This document shows, piece by piece, positions 7,374 to 15,758 of a stretch of 26,642 nucleotides of DNA (its first letter is position 1; each line of letters opens with the position of its first letter). Origin of the DNA: an uncultured Eubacteriales bacterium (lineage in GTDB: Bacteria > Bacillota > Clostridia > UBA1381); contig USPO01000003.1 of NCBI GenBank assembly GCA_900556575.1, positions 1-26,642 of the forward strand, written 5' to 3'. Below the pieces are notes generated by a model. The model ran no database searches. It worked only from the letters and a program-made list of their open reading frames with translations, and was not told where the DNA came from. The position numbers and the translations under genes were made by a program.

Positions 7374-8813
7374 ATGTTCAAAAAACTGAGAAACAGACTG
7401 CTGCTTGTTAATATGATAATAATTTCGGCACTGCTTTTGGGCAGTTTTGGAGTTATATATTTTATAACATGGCGTAACGTAGAAAATTCGTCTAACGAGC
7501 AGCTTAGAGTTACTATTGATTTTGACAGGCACAACAGAATTGATCGGAATGCCCCGAAGCCTGACGGCAACGGAAACATTTCCGGTGATAATACGGCGGA
7601 CGATATGGGTATAGAACCGCCAATTGATCAGCCGGCGCCGAACGTTGGAGCCGAGGTACCGGAAGCTCCTCAGCCTGCGGACGGAGATGCGGCACAGCCC
7701 GAAAGAAAGGATAGCAAGGACCGCAGAACGGATATGACCGCACATTTTGTAATATATACGGATGCAGACGGGAATATAACGGATGTGCGTTCACCGTTTG
7801 AAATGGACGATGATTCATATACGGAAGATATATCAAATATTATAAGCAGAGACAAAGGCGGCGGAGTGGTTTATTATGCGGGCGGATACTGGAAATTCAT
7901 GAAGAATACCAATAAAGACGGATATATTATAGGATTTATAGATTTTACGGCGGAACGAAGAATATTGATAAGCCTTGCACTCATTCTTGCGGCTGTATGG
8001 ATTGCCGCACTTGCGGCGGCATTTCTTATAAGTCTGAGGAATGCAAATTCATCAATTAAGCCGGTTGAGGAAAGCTATAACAGACAAAAGCAGTTTGTAG
8101 CCGATGCTTCGCATGAATTAAGAACACCGCTTACGGTTATAAATACAAATGTGGATGTTTTGCTGAGTCATAAGGACTCGACCATTGCGGAAGAGGAAAA
8201 ATGGCTCGGATATATAAAGAGTGAAGCACAAAGAATGTCCAAGCTTACGAATGATCTGCTTTGCCTTACAAGGCTTGACCATGCGAAGAACGGAGAAAAT
8301 AATGAAATTGCATCATCATTTTCGGATGCCTGCGAAAATGTTCTGCTCACAATGGAGGCTGTTATATTTGAAAAAAATATGAGCTTTGATTATGATATAG
8401 AGGAGGATATAGTCGTAAATGCGGCAGACACGCAGCTTAAACAGCTTGTAATGATACTTTTGGACAATGCAGTGAAATATACTCCCGAAAAGGGAAGTAT
8501 AAAGATGAGCCTTAAGAGGTTTCATGGAAATGCGGTATTAAAGGTTAGAAATACGGGTGATGGAATAAGTGAGGAGGACAGAAAGCAGATATTCGAGCGA
8601 TTCTATCGTGCGGATAAATCAAGAGCAAGAGAGAGCGGCGGCTACGGTCTCGGACTTGCTATAGCCAAAGCAATATGCGAGAGCGGCGGAGGCAGTATAG
8701 CAGTAGACTCCGAAGTAGGAAAATACACCGAATTTACAGCGAAAATTCCGTTTAAAAATAAAAATGAAAAACGAGAAAATGAGAGTAAATCGGAGAAAAA
8801 CGGCGAAAATTAA
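7374..8813 (+). CDS. Sensor histidine kinase with Pro/Asp-rich extracellular domain
   Basis: A 479-residue kinase with two transmembrane segments (about 8-31 and 197-220) around a 165-residue external region. The first half of that region is low-complexity, rich in Pro, Asp, Asn and Gly; the second half (HFVIYTDADGNITDV to GYIIGFIDFTAERR) looks like a small sensor fold. No clear HAMP domain is visible. The H-box is ADASHELRTPL (His247), followed by N-box LLDNAVKYTP, F-box IFERFYR and G-box GGYGLGLAIAK. The tail after the ATPase domain is highly charged. It would phosphorylate the regulator encoded just upstream, in the same operon. The signal is unknown. Confidence 0.95.
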   Translation: MFKKLRNRLLLVNMIIISALLLGSFGVIYFITWRNVENSSNEQLRVTIDFDRHNRIDRNAPKPDGNGNISGDNTADDMGIEPPIDQPAPNVGAEVPEAPQPADGDAAQPERKDSKDRRTDMTAHFVIYTDADGNITDVRSPFEMDDDSYTEDISNIISRDKGGGVVYYAGGYWKFMKNTNKDGYIIGFIDFTAERRILISLALILAAVWIAALAAAFLISLRNANSSIKPVEESYNRQKQFVADASHELRTPLTVINTNVDVLLSHKDSTIAEEEKWLGYIKSEAQRMSKLTNDLLCLTRLDHAKNGENNEIASSFSDACENVLLTMEAVIFEKNMSFDYDIEEDIVVNAADTQLKQLVMILLDNAVKYTPEKGSIKMSLKRFHGNAVLKVRNTGDGISEEDRKQIFERFYRADKSRARESGGYGLGLAIAKAICESGGGSIAVDSEVGKYTEFTAKIPFKNKNEKRENESKSEKNGEN

Positions 8814-8852
8814 AGTAAAGGAATAAAAATAAAAAAAGTTTTGAAAAAGGTC

Positions 8853-8881
8853 TTGACATTTCGAGAAAAATGTAGTAAAAT
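8853..8881 (+). promoter_or_regulatory. Sigma-A promoter for rplM-rpsI
   Basis: TTGACA (8853-8858), a 17-nt spacer and TAAAAT (8876-8881). Transcription would start near 8888, leaving a leader of about 50 nt before rplM. Confidence 0.88.
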
Positions 8882-8939
8882 ATCATACGTTGGTCAGGGA
8901 AAGTGACAGATAAACGAATAAAATAGGAGGAAAATAACC

Positions 8940-9380
8940 ATGAATTCAAGCTATTTACAGAAACCGAATGAAGTTGAAAGAAAATGGTACATTATAGATG
9001 CTGCAAATAAGCCGCTCGGTAGAGTTGCTGCAACTTGCGCAAGCATTTTAAGAGGTAAGCATTTACCGACATATACACCGAACGTAGACTGCGGAGATCA
9101 CGTAATCGTAATCAACGCTGAGAAGGCTGTATTAACAGGAAACAAGCTCCACCAGAAGGTAAGATATTATCACACAGGCTGGGTAGGCGGTATCAAGGAG
9201 ATCCACTACGATAAGCTTATGGCAGAGAAGCCGGAGAAGGCTATGGAGTATGCAGTAAACGGTATGCTTCCGAACAACCACATTGGAAGAAAAGCAATCA
9301 CAAGATTACACGTATATCAGGGCAGTGAGTATGCACAGACAGCTCAGAAGCCGGTAGAGTGGACAGGCGAAATAAAGTAA
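8940..9380 (+). CDS. rplM: 50S ribosomal protein L13
   Basis: 146 residues, the normal bacterial L13 length. Recognisable segments are WYIIDAANKPLGRVAATCASILRGK near residues 16-40, TPNVDCGDHVIVINAEKAVLTG, YYHTGWVGGIKEI and NGMLPNNHIGRKAITRLHVYQGSEYAQ. It is an early-assembly large-subunit protein. AGGAGG at 8926-8931 precedes the ATG. It forms the conserved rplM-rpsI pair, with rpsI 15 bases downstream. Codon choice is of the highly expressed kind. Confidence 0.98.
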   Translation: MNSSYLQKPNEVERKWYIIDAANKPLGRVAATCASILRGKHLPTYTPNVDCGDHVIVINAEKAVLTGNKLHQKVRYYHTGWVGGIKEIHYDKLMAEKPEKAMEYAVNGMLPNNHIGRKAITRLHVYQGSEYAQTAQKPVEWTGEIK

Positions 9381-9395
9381 GGGAGGATTTTAATA

Positions 9396-9791
9396 ATGGC
9401 TAAAGAACAGTATATGGCTACAGGTAGAAGAAAGTCTTCCGTTGCAAGAGTACGCTTAGTTCCGGGCAACGGAAACATCACAATCAACGGCAGAACAATT
9501 GACGAGTACTTTGGTCTCGACACATTAAAGTTGATCGTAAGACAGCCGTTGGAGGCTACAAGCACATCAGATAAGTTTGATGTAATCGTAAATGTACATG
9601 GCGGTGGTTTCACAGGTCAGGCTGGTGCAATCCGTCACGGTATCTCAAGAGCACTCTTAGAGGTAGACACAGAGGCTTACAGAGCAACTCTTAAGGCAGC
9701 TGGTTTCTTAACAAGAGACTCAAGAATGAAGGAAAGAAAGAAGTACGGTTTAAAGGCAGCTCGTCGTGCTCCACAGTTCTCAAAGAGATAA
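9396..9791 (+). CDS. rpsI: 30S ribosomal protein S9
   Basis: 131 residues. It starts with the usual YMATGRRKSSVARVRLVPGNG and contains IDEYFG, FDVIVNVHGGGFTGQAGAIRHGISRALL. It ends in the basic C-terminal tail RKKYGLKAARRAPQFSKR, whose last residues contact tRNA in the P site. GGGAGG precedes the start. It is co-transcribed with rplM and closed by a strong terminator. Confidence 0.98.
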   Translation: MAKEQYMATGRRKSSVARVRLVPGNGNITINGRTIDEYFGLDTLKLIVRQPLEATSTSDKFDVIVNVHGGGFTGQAGAIRHGISRALLEVDTEAYRATLKAAGFLTRDSRMKERKKYGLKAARRAPQFSKR

Positions 9792-9814
9792 TCATTCTTT
9801 ATATTGTATTATCA

Positions 9815-9842
9815 CCGCATGGGCTTTGCCCATGCGGTTTTT
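9815..9842 (+). terminator. Rho-independent terminator of rplM-rpsI
   Basis: A perfect 10-bp GC-rich stem (9815-9824 with 9828-9837), a 3-nt TTT loop and T5 at 9838-9842. Confidence 0.95.
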
Positions 9843-10009
9843 GAGTACTGTTGTAAAAAAATCTTTAAAGTAAAAAGTACAACTTCGCAGCATAATAGTT
9901 GTGTTTTTTGCAGTCATCTAAAATAAATTACCATCAAAATATAGAAAAAGAAAAAAGTTTGATAAAAAAAGTTTTGGTTATTTTACTAATATACTCGCAG
10001 CAAGGATTA

Positions 10010-10018
10010 TGTTATAAT
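10010..10018 (+). promoter_or_regulatory. Extended -10 promoter for the KdpDE-like pair
   Basis: TGTTATAAT matches the extended -10 TGnTATAAT; the -35 region 17 bases upstream (TATACT) is poor. The rest of 9843-10066 is AT-rich with no gene or RNA that I can recognise. Confidence 0.6.
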
Positions 10019-10066
10019 ATGAATAAATAACAGGAAGAATGCTAAATTAGAGAGGAAATAAACGGT

Positions 10067-11137
10067 ATGCGGATGAAAGTGAAACAATATATTTATGATA
10101 TTGTTAAAACAATTGGAATATTGCTTATGGTATTCTTTATAACATTGCTTATAGATAATGTATTTCCGTCAAAATCACTTGTTCCGGCGATATTTGTATT
10201 GGGTGTATTCTTGGTATCACTTTTTACGGGCGGATATTTTTACGGAATAGCAGCAGCTTTAATAAGTGTTTTAGGAGTTAATTATGCCTTTACGTTTCCG
10301 TATTTCGCATTTAACTTCTCTATGAATGAAAATCTTATTTCTGCGGTTGTTCTGATTTCGGTAACGACTCTTACAAGTATGCTGACAACAAAGCTGAAAA
10401 AACAGGAAAGGTTAAAGAGTGAGGCGGAAAGGGAAAAGCTTAGGGCAAATCTTTTAAGGGCTATATCTCATGATTTAAGGACTCCGCTTACGACAATATA
10501 CGGTTCAAGCTCAACTTTGCTTGAAAACTATGACGAGCTTTCAAAAGAGAGTCAGCTGAAAATAATAGGCGGAATAAATAAGGATGCGCAATGGCTTATA
10601 AGAATGGTTGAAAATCTGCTTTCGGTAACAAGAATAGATGGGAATAATGTCGGAATTGTAAAAAGCCCTGTCGCAGCAGAAGAAGTGATAGATTCAGTGC
10701 TTACGAAGCTTAAAAAGCATTATCCTAATCAGACAGTTGAAGTAAAAATGCCGGAGGAGTTTGTCATGGTATGGGCTGATCCGATACTGATTCAGCAGGT
10801 ACTTATCAATCTGCTTGAAAATGCTGTTGTTCATGCAAAGGGAATGACAAAGCTTCGTCTGGAACTGCGTGTTGAAAATGATAAAGCTTTCTTTGAAGTA
10901 AAGGATAACGGCTGCGGAATACCGAAGGATAAATTAAAGCATATATATTCCGGCGGCGTTGTTTCGGAAGGAACACCGATAGACAGCAAGAAACGAAGCA
11001 TGGGAATAGGACTTACGGTATGCTCGGCAATAGTAAAGGCACATGACGGTGAAACATATTCATACAATCTTGAAGGCGGAGGAATGTGCTTTGGATTTAC
11101 CCTTGATACGGTACGGGAGGATAATGAAAATGAATAA
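10067..11137 (+). CDS. KdpD-like (DUF4118) sensor histidine kinase
   Basis: A 356-residue kinase corresponding to only the C-terminal half of KdpD. A four-helix DUF4118 membrane domain (about 12-106, with very short external loops) is followed by a coiled linker, HisKA with ISHDLRTPLTTIYG (His135) and HATPase_c with LINLLENAVVHA, KDNGCGIP and SMGIGLTVC. The N-terminal KdpD and Usp domains of the long K+-sensing form are absent. AGAGG lies about 11 bases before the ATG. The partner regulator overlaps its last 8 bases. No kdpFABC genes are present in the window, so a K+-related role is not shown. Confidence 0.93.
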   Translation: MRMKVKQYIYDIVKTIGILLMVFFITLLIDNVFPSKSLVPAIFVLGVFLVSLFTGGYFYGIAAALISVLGVNYAFTFPYFAFNFSMNENLISAVVLISVTTLTSMLTTKLKKQERLKSEAEREKLRANLLRAISHDLRTPLTTIYGSSSTLLENYDELSKESQLKIIGGINKDAQWLIRMVENLLSVTRIDGNNVGIVKSPVAAEEVIDSVLTKLKKHYPNQTVEVKMPEEFVMVWADPILIQQVLINLLENAVVHAKGMTKLRLELRVENDKAFFEVKDNGCGIPKDKLKHIYSGGVVSEGTPIDSKKRSMGIGLTVCSAIVKAHDGETYSYNLEGGGMCFGFTLDTVREDNENE

Positions 11138-11840
11138 CAAATATAAAGTGCTTGTTGTAGAGGATGATGACGACATCAGCAGTTTATTGAAAACGCTTTT
11201 AGAGGCAAATGGCTACTATTCAATAGAAGCCGATACTATGCATAACGGAATTTTGATGTTTGCTTCTTACAGACCCGATCTTGTAATTCTTGACTTGGGA
11301 TTGCCCGATGCGGACGGAATGGAGTTTATTAAGAATATACGAAGATCATATCTTACACCGATATTGGTGCTTTCTGCAAGGAGTGATGAGTCGGATAAGG
11401 TAGAGGCATTGGATGCCGGAGCGAATGACTATGTAACAAAGCCGTTTGGTTCTGCGGAGCTGCTTGCGAGAGTGAGAAGCCTGTTAAGAGCAAATCGTTA
11501 CAGTGCAGAGGAAGGCAGACATCCCGGAGGAAAATTTACGGCGGGAGGATTGGAAATAGATTATGATGCCCGAAAGGTAAGTGTTTATAGACAGGAGATA
11601 AAGCTTACTCAGACTGAATTTAATATAATGGCAATGCTTTCCGAACATTTTGGAAAGGTGCTTACATACTCGGCAATTATAAAGGGAATATGGGGATATT
11701 CGGACTCCGGAAGTATAAAAAAGCTTCAGGTAAACATGGCAAATATCAGAAGAAAACTCGGCATAAAACCCGGTGACAGTAAGTATATTTCAAATGAACT
11801 TGGTGTGGGTTATAGAATGCATAATGACGAGGAAAGATAA
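11130..11840 (+). CDS. KdpE-like OmpR-family response regulator
   Basis: 236 residues from the chosen start. The receiver has the acidic cluster EDDDD at 11-15, phospho-acceptor D55 in VILDLGLPD, S82 and K104 in VTKPF. The winged helix contains IKLTQTEFNIMAML, KLQVNMANIRRKLG and ELGVGYRM. The frame is open far upstream into the kinase gene, but the conserved receiver begins only here; GGGAGG at 11115-11120 lies 9 bases from the ATG at 11130 (an ATG at 11124 is a less likely alternative). The overlap with the kinase gene implies translational coupling. A terminator separates it from the phosphate transporter gene. Confidence 0.94.
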   Translation: MNNKYKVLVVEDDDDISSLLKTLLEANGYYSIEADTMHNGILMFASYRPDLVILDLGLPDADGMEFIKNIRRSYLTPILVLSARSDESDKVEALDAGANDYVTKPFGSAELLARVRSLLRANRYSAEEGRHPGGKFTAGGLEIDYDARKVSVYRQEIKLTQTEFNIMAMLSEHFGKVLTYSAIIKGIWGYSDSGSIKKLQVNMANIRRKLGIKPGDSKYISNELGVGYRMHNDEER

Positions 11841-11844
11841 AGAG

Positions 11845-11885
11845 GTCCGCAGCGGAGAAATTTAAACTTTGCTGCGGACTTTATT
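11845..11885 (+). terminator. Probable terminator after the KdpE-like gene
   Basis: A perfect 9-bp stem (11845-11853 with 11871-11879) is followed by a broken T-rich tail (TTTATTCTT). The loop is long (17 nt), so strength is uncertain. Confidence 0.65.
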
Positions 11886-11910
11886 CTTATCCGCATCTTT
11901 GCCTGAAATA

Positions 11911-11919
11911 TGTTATAAT
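11911..11919 (+). promoter_or_regulatory. Extended -10 promoter for the Na+/phosphate cotransporter
   Basis: TGTTATAAT, identical in all nine bases to the extended -10 at 10010-10018; no good -35 is visible upstream. Confidence 0.6.
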
Positions 11920-11969
11920 GCTTTATAGTTAAAAAATATAAAATATTTAACTGAAAGGATAAATCAGAC

Positions 11970-13715
11970 ATGGACTTTTTTAATTTTTTAACTTTAATAG
12001 GCGGACTTTGTTTGTTCCTATATGGAATGAATATAATGGGAGATGGTTTGGAACGCCGTGCCGGAGAAAAACTAAGTGCGGTTATAGGAAAACTTACAAC
12101 TAATAAGGCTGCCGGTTTTCTCACGGGATTGGGTGTTACGGCTATTATTCAAAGCTCATCGGCTACAACTGTAATGGTTGTGGGATTTGTAAATTCCGGA
12201 CTTATGTCATTGAAGCAGTCAATAGGCGTAATAATGGGTGCAAATATCGGAACGACCGTAACAGCATGGCTTTTAAGTCTTGGAGGAATTGAAAGTGAAA
12301 ATTTTTTCGTTCAATTGCTTAAACCTACTTCCTTTACACCTATATTGGCACTTATCGGAATTATCTTTCAGATGTTTTCCAAAAATGATAAGAAAAAGGA
12401 TACAGGTGCAATATTGCTTGGCTTTGCTGTGCTGATGTTTGGAATGGACACAATGTCAAATGCCGTTTCGGGACTTGCCGATGTACCGGAATTCAGACAA
12501 TTGTTTATCATGTTTAAAAATCCTATACTGGGTGTTCTTGTCGGAGCGGTGCTTACTGCGATAATTCAGTCAAGCTCCGCCTCCGTCGGAATTCTCCAGG
12601 CATTGACTGTGACCGGACAAATTTCATATGGTGCTGCATTCCCTATTATAATGGGACAGAACATAGGAACGTGTATAACGGCAATATTATCCTCGTTCGG
12701 AACTAACAGAAATGCAAAAAGAGTAGCATTGGCACATCTGTCGTTTAATGTTATAGGAACGGCAGCAATGCTTATACTTTTATATATAGCTAAAATATTT
12801 ATTAAGCCATATATACTGGATGCCGAAGCTACATATTTCGGAATAGCGGTTGCACACTCGTTATTTAATGTGGTCTGTACGGTGCTGCTTTTTCCTATGT
12901 CAGGAATTCTTGAAAAGCTTGTCTGTCGTCTTGTTCCGGATGCTCCGCATGGGAATAAGAAGTCAGAGCTTGATGAAAGACTTCTTCAAACTCCGGCAAT
13001 TGCACTTGATGCCTGCCGTAAATATACAGTAGAGATGGCAAGGTGTTCAACAGAAGAACTTAGTGAAGGTATTGAAATGCTGTTTTCATACAATGATGAA
13101 AAAGCTAAGGATATTAGGGAACGAGAAGAAAAAACAGATCATTATGAAGATGTAATAGGAAACTATCTTGTAAAGCTTTCATCAAAAAATCTGAACGAGG
13201 CAGAGAGTGCGGAGTCGGCACAGATGCTCAGAGTTATAGGTGACTTTGAAAGAATATCCGACCACGGTATGAATATTTTAAGGTCTGCCGAGGAGTTAAA
13301 AAATAAAAGGATACAGTTTACGGGAACAGCCAAGAAAGAGCTTGCTACTATATGTGCAGCCGTAAATGAAATAACGGCACTGACATTCGCAGCGTTTAAA
13401 GAAAACAGTGCGGAGCTTGCGGGCAATGTAGAACCGCTTGAGGAAGTTGTAGATGAACTGAAAAGAATTCTCAGAAAAAATCATACAAAACGATTGCAGG
13501 AGGGAGAGTGCAGCATAGATGCCGGATTTGTATGGGCGGATTTACTGACAAGCCTTGAGAGAACCTCTGACCACTGTTCAAATATTGCCGGATGCATTAT
13601 GGAAACAGCACACAGCAGCCTTAATATGCATGAAAGTGTGCGTATGCTGAAAGAAGATAATGCAGATTTCAGAAATAAGTATAATGCATATTTGAAGAAG
13701 TATGCAATTAAATAA
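11970..13715 (+). CDS. Na+/phosphate cotransporter with PhoU-like C-terminal domain
   Basis: A 581-residue inner-membrane protein of the PNaS (NptA/YjbB-like) family. It has two inverted-topology Na_Pi_cotrans repeats, each with the signature QSSS: GVTAIIQSSSATTVMVVGF near residues 50-68 and AIIQSSSASVGILQALTV near 197-214. Each is followed by a GxNIGTxxTA motif. About residue 350 onward is a cytosolic helical region resembling PhoU (VIGDFERISDHGMNI and LLTSLERTSDHCSNI, two E-R-x-S-D-H metal-site repeats). It would transport phosphate with Na+. AAAGGA lies 10 bases before the ATG. It is monocistronic, downstream of the KdpDE-like pair. Confidence 0.93.
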   Translation: MDFFNFLTLIGGLCLFLYGMNIMGDGLERRAGEKLSAVIGKLTTNKAAGFLTGLGVTAIIQSSSATTVMVVGFVNSGLMSLKQSIGVIMGANIGTTVTAWLLSLGGIESENFFVQLLKPTSFTPILALIGIIFQMFSKNDKKKDTGAILLGFAVLMFGMDTMSNAVSGLADVPEFRQLFIMFKNPILGVLVGAVLTAIIQSSSASVGILQALTVTGQISYGAAFPIIMGQNIGTCITAILSSFGTNRNAKRVALAHLSFNVIGTAAMLILLYIAKIFIKPYILDAEATYFGIAVAHSLFNVVCTVLLFPMSGILEKLVCRLVPDAPHGNKKSELDERLLQTPAIALDACRKYTVEMARCSTEELSEGIEMLFSYNDEKAKDIREREEKTDHYEDVIGNYLVKLSSKNLNEAESAESAQMLRVIGDFERISDHGMNILRSAEELKNKRIQFTGTAKKELATICAAVNEITALTFAAFKENSAELAGNVEPLEEVVDELKRILRKNHTKRLQEGECSIDAGFVWADLLTSLERTSDHCSNIAGCIMETAHSSLNMHESVRMLKEDNADFRNKYNAYLKKYAIK

Positions 13716-13746
13716 GCCAACCCCATAATAACCATATTTTGTGTAG

Positions 13747-13789
13747 CGACAGTCTGAAGTATATAATATATTTCGGGCTGTCGTTTTTT
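13747..13789 (+). terminator. Rho-independent terminator after the Na+/phosphate cotransporter
   Basis: A 12-bp stem (13747-13758 with 13772-13783, three G-U pairs, no mismatches) followed by T6. Confidence 0.88.
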
Positions 13790-14019
13790 ATTGTAACAAT
13801 GTTTCTGCTTTACCTGCAAAAGACAGAATATGTGATGGATTGCAGTCTATACTTAAGTTATAGGTCTGATAAGTAAAAAAATTTTCTTTAGCAGGTAAAA
13901 AAACTTTGATTTGTTTATAAAAAGTTTAAACTTTTGTTATATAATATTTATAGTGAAATAGTAAAATGTAAATACAGAAGGACAGAAAGAGCCTTCCAAA
14001 ATGAAAGGAGCGATTATTT
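13790..14019 (+). promoter_or_regulatory. Intergenic region with a -10 box upstream of the exported-protein gene
   Basis: Together with the preceding terminator this makes about 300 bases without a gene. It is AT-rich. TATAAT at 13940-13945 is the best -10, with no convincing -35. TTTACCTGC (13810-13818) and GCAGGTAAA (13891-13899) form a perfect 9-bp inverted pair about 70 bases apart, possibly a two-site operator. I see no RNA gene. Confidence 0.4.
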
Positions 14020-14919
14020 ATGAAGAAATCAACAATTACAGCAATTGCGGCATCATGCGGAGCAGTAATATTTGCGGGAGCGGCAATAGCAAACTACACA
14101 ACAGCGGACGGATATGAGGTGGTTAAGAATTCAGTCCTCGGATTCAGGGGAATGACGAATTATACCATTGATTTTTCCGTTGGCGTTCAGGACATGAACT
14201 CGAACGAAATAACAACTTATGTTCATACGGAAATGGATGAACAGGGAAATAAGAGTTATACTCTTGACGGAGTATCTGGAAGTTTTAACGGAGAAACGAC
14301 AGGTTTCAAAAATCAGAATTGGGAAGATGGGTATAAGAGTGTTCGTCAAACAGAAGATGAAAAGCCGTGGGGATATGAATACGGTGGTTATTCTGAAATA
14401 TCCAATCCTATGACAGGAGACATATTCGGTGACAAGGATTCAACAGAAAAGATAATAAACTTCATGAGTGCGGCGCTTGATACAGTGACGGGAGATTTAA
14501 AGAATAACTTTACTTATATGGGAACAGAGGACGGAGTTAAGAGTTATAGACTGTCACTTGATGCAATTCAAATCCCTGAGGTAGTTAATGCGGGAATATC
14601 AGCAATGACTTCTGTTCTTCGTGCAGAGAACGAGGGATATGTTTCGCAGGATGAAGAGGATAAGTTTACGGAAAACATCGTTTCCATGAAGGATGCATAT
14701 ACAAAGAGTGTTACAGGTGATTTTAAGATTAATGAAGACGGAACATATAATGACGGAGAATTAACGGCAGTTATAGCCGGAACAGCCGAAAACGGAGATG
14801 CAAATGAATATACGGTAACGTTTAAGCTTGCATTATCTGATGTAGGTTCAACCGCACCGCAGGACGGACCGACCGAATATCGAAACTTAGTAACAGATGA
14901 TACAGAGGACGGAGAGTGA
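14020..14919 (+). CDS. Exported or membrane-anchored protein of unknown function
   Basis: 299 residues; I do not recognise the family. An N-terminal hydrophobic segment (residues 5-26, after MKKST) looks like a signal peptide or single anchor. There is no lipobox: C14 lies mid-segment. The remainder is acidic, rich in Thr, Asn, Asp, Glu and Gly and predicted mostly beta-strand (TNYTIDFSVGVQDMNSNEI, GNKSYTLDGVSGSFNGE, DGVKSYRLSLDAIQIP, NEYTVTFKLALSDV). That resembles secreted proteins that bind lipids or peptides, but this is only an impression. AAAGGAG lies 9 bases from the ATG. It precedes an ABC transporter/two-component locus and may be its sensor, target or immunity partner. Confidence 0.8.
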   Translation: MKKSTITAIAASCGAVIFAGAAIANYTTADGYEVVKNSVLGFRGMTNYTIDFSVGVQDMNSNEITTYVHTEMDEQGNKSYTLDGVSGSFNGETTGFKNQNWEDGYKSVRQTEDEKPWGYEYGGYSEISNPMTGDIFGDKDSTEKIINFMSAALDTVTGDLKNNFTYMGTEDGVKSYRLSLDAIQIPEVVNAGISAMTSVLRAENEGYVSQDEEDKFTENIVSMKDAYTKSVTGDFKINEDGTYNDGELTAVIAGTAENGDANEYTVTFKLALSDVGSTAPQDGPTEYRNLVTDDTEDGE

Positions 14920-14923
14920 TTAA

Positions 14924-15005
14924 GGGGCTGCAGCAAAATGCACAGACTATTTTTCTACAGCCCTGCGAGGCTGTCACAAAACTCTTTGAGTTTTGCAGCA
15001 GCCTC
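14924..15005 (-). repeat. Short composite A+B palindromic element (82 bp), reverse orientation
   Basis: 14924-14963 is a miniature B element: GGGGCTGCAGCAAAATGC on one end and TTTTTCTACAGCCC on the other form an imperfect hairpin. 14967-15005 is an A palindrome (18-bp arms, TTT loop). Read in reverse complement, the order A then B and the B end sequences match those at 19202-19478, but about 195 bp of the B interior is missing. It fills nearly the whole gap between the exported-protein gene and the ABC operon and starts 5 bases after a stop codon. Confidence 0.85.
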
Positions 15006-15038
15006 TTTCTACCGTAAAATATGAAAGGAATATGAGCC

Positions 15039-15758
15039 ATGCTAAAACTTACTAATGTAACAACCTTGTATAAGAATAAAAGAGGTATAAGAAGAATAAC
15101 CTTAAATGCGGAAAAAGGCGATGTAATAGGATTATTGGGACCAAACGGTTCGGGAAAGACAACACTTATGAAAACAATTCTTTCTCTGACAAAGCCGAAC
15201 AGCGGAAAAATAGAGATATTCGGAAAGAACCCCGAAAATGATTTGCCATATATATTAAAAAGGGTAGGAGCATTAATAGAAGCGCCGGCATTGTACAAGG
15301 ACATGACGGCATATCAGAATATGGTGCTTGCATCAAAAGGTAAGCCGAATAAAGCTGAAATTGAAAGACTTTTAAGCCTTGTGAGGATGGAGCAGTATAA
15401 GAATGAAAAAGTATCTAAATTTTCGCTTGGAATGAAGCAAAGGCTTGGTCTGGCGATAGCATTTTTGGATAATCCCGAATTGATAGTGCTTGATGAGCCG
15501 GTGAACGGACTTGATATAGAGGGTGTTGCAGAGGTAAGAGAGCTTATTGTAAATACAGCAAGGGAAAAAGGCAAGACCTTTATAATATCAAGTCATATTG
15601 CATCAGAACTTGAACGCTGCTGTAATAAAATTGCTGTCATAGCAGACGGAGAACTTGTTGCTTTTGAAAAAACGGAGGATATATTAAAAAATCAGGAAAC
15701 ACTTGAAGAATACTTTTTGAGACTTACAAAGGAAAGAAGGGGTGAGCTTGTGATATGA
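15039..15758 (+). CDS. ABC transporter ATP-binding protein (BcrA/peptide-export type)
   Basis: A 239-residue cytosolic ATPase subunit. Walker A GPNGSGKT is at about 34-41, the Q-loop falls at VGALIEAPALY, the signature is FSLGMKQRL (the SLGMKQ variant typical of bacitracin/lantibiotic-type exporters), Walker B is LIVLDEP, with D-loop GLD and the H-loop in ISSHIASE. AAAGGA sits 9 bases before the ATG. Its stop overlaps the next gene's start by 4 bases (ATGA). The matching permease is two genes downstream. It probably powers export of, or resistance to, a peptide or amphiphile; the substrate is unknown. Confidence 0.94.
   Translation: MLKLTNVTTLYKNKRGIRRITLNAEKGDVIGLLGPNGSGKTTLMKTILSLTKPNSGKIEIFGKNPENDLPYILKRVGALIEAPALYKDMTAYQNMVLASKGKPNKAEIERLLSLVRMEQYKNEKVSKFSLGMKQRLGLAIAFLDNPELIVLDEPVNGLDIEGVAEVRELIVNTAREKGKTFIISSHIASELERCCNKIAVIADGELVAFEKTEDILKNQETLEEYFLRLTKERRGELVI

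Noticed and set aside
8882..8939. Ribosomal protein L13 autoregulatory leader
   Set aside because: The leader is only about 50 nt and I cannot see a convincing conserved hairpin by eye.
14993..15020. Promoter for the ABC operon formed by the repeat arm (TTGCAG) and TAAAAT
   Set aside because: Spacing of 16 is fine but the -35 matches only three of six positions; too weak to claim.
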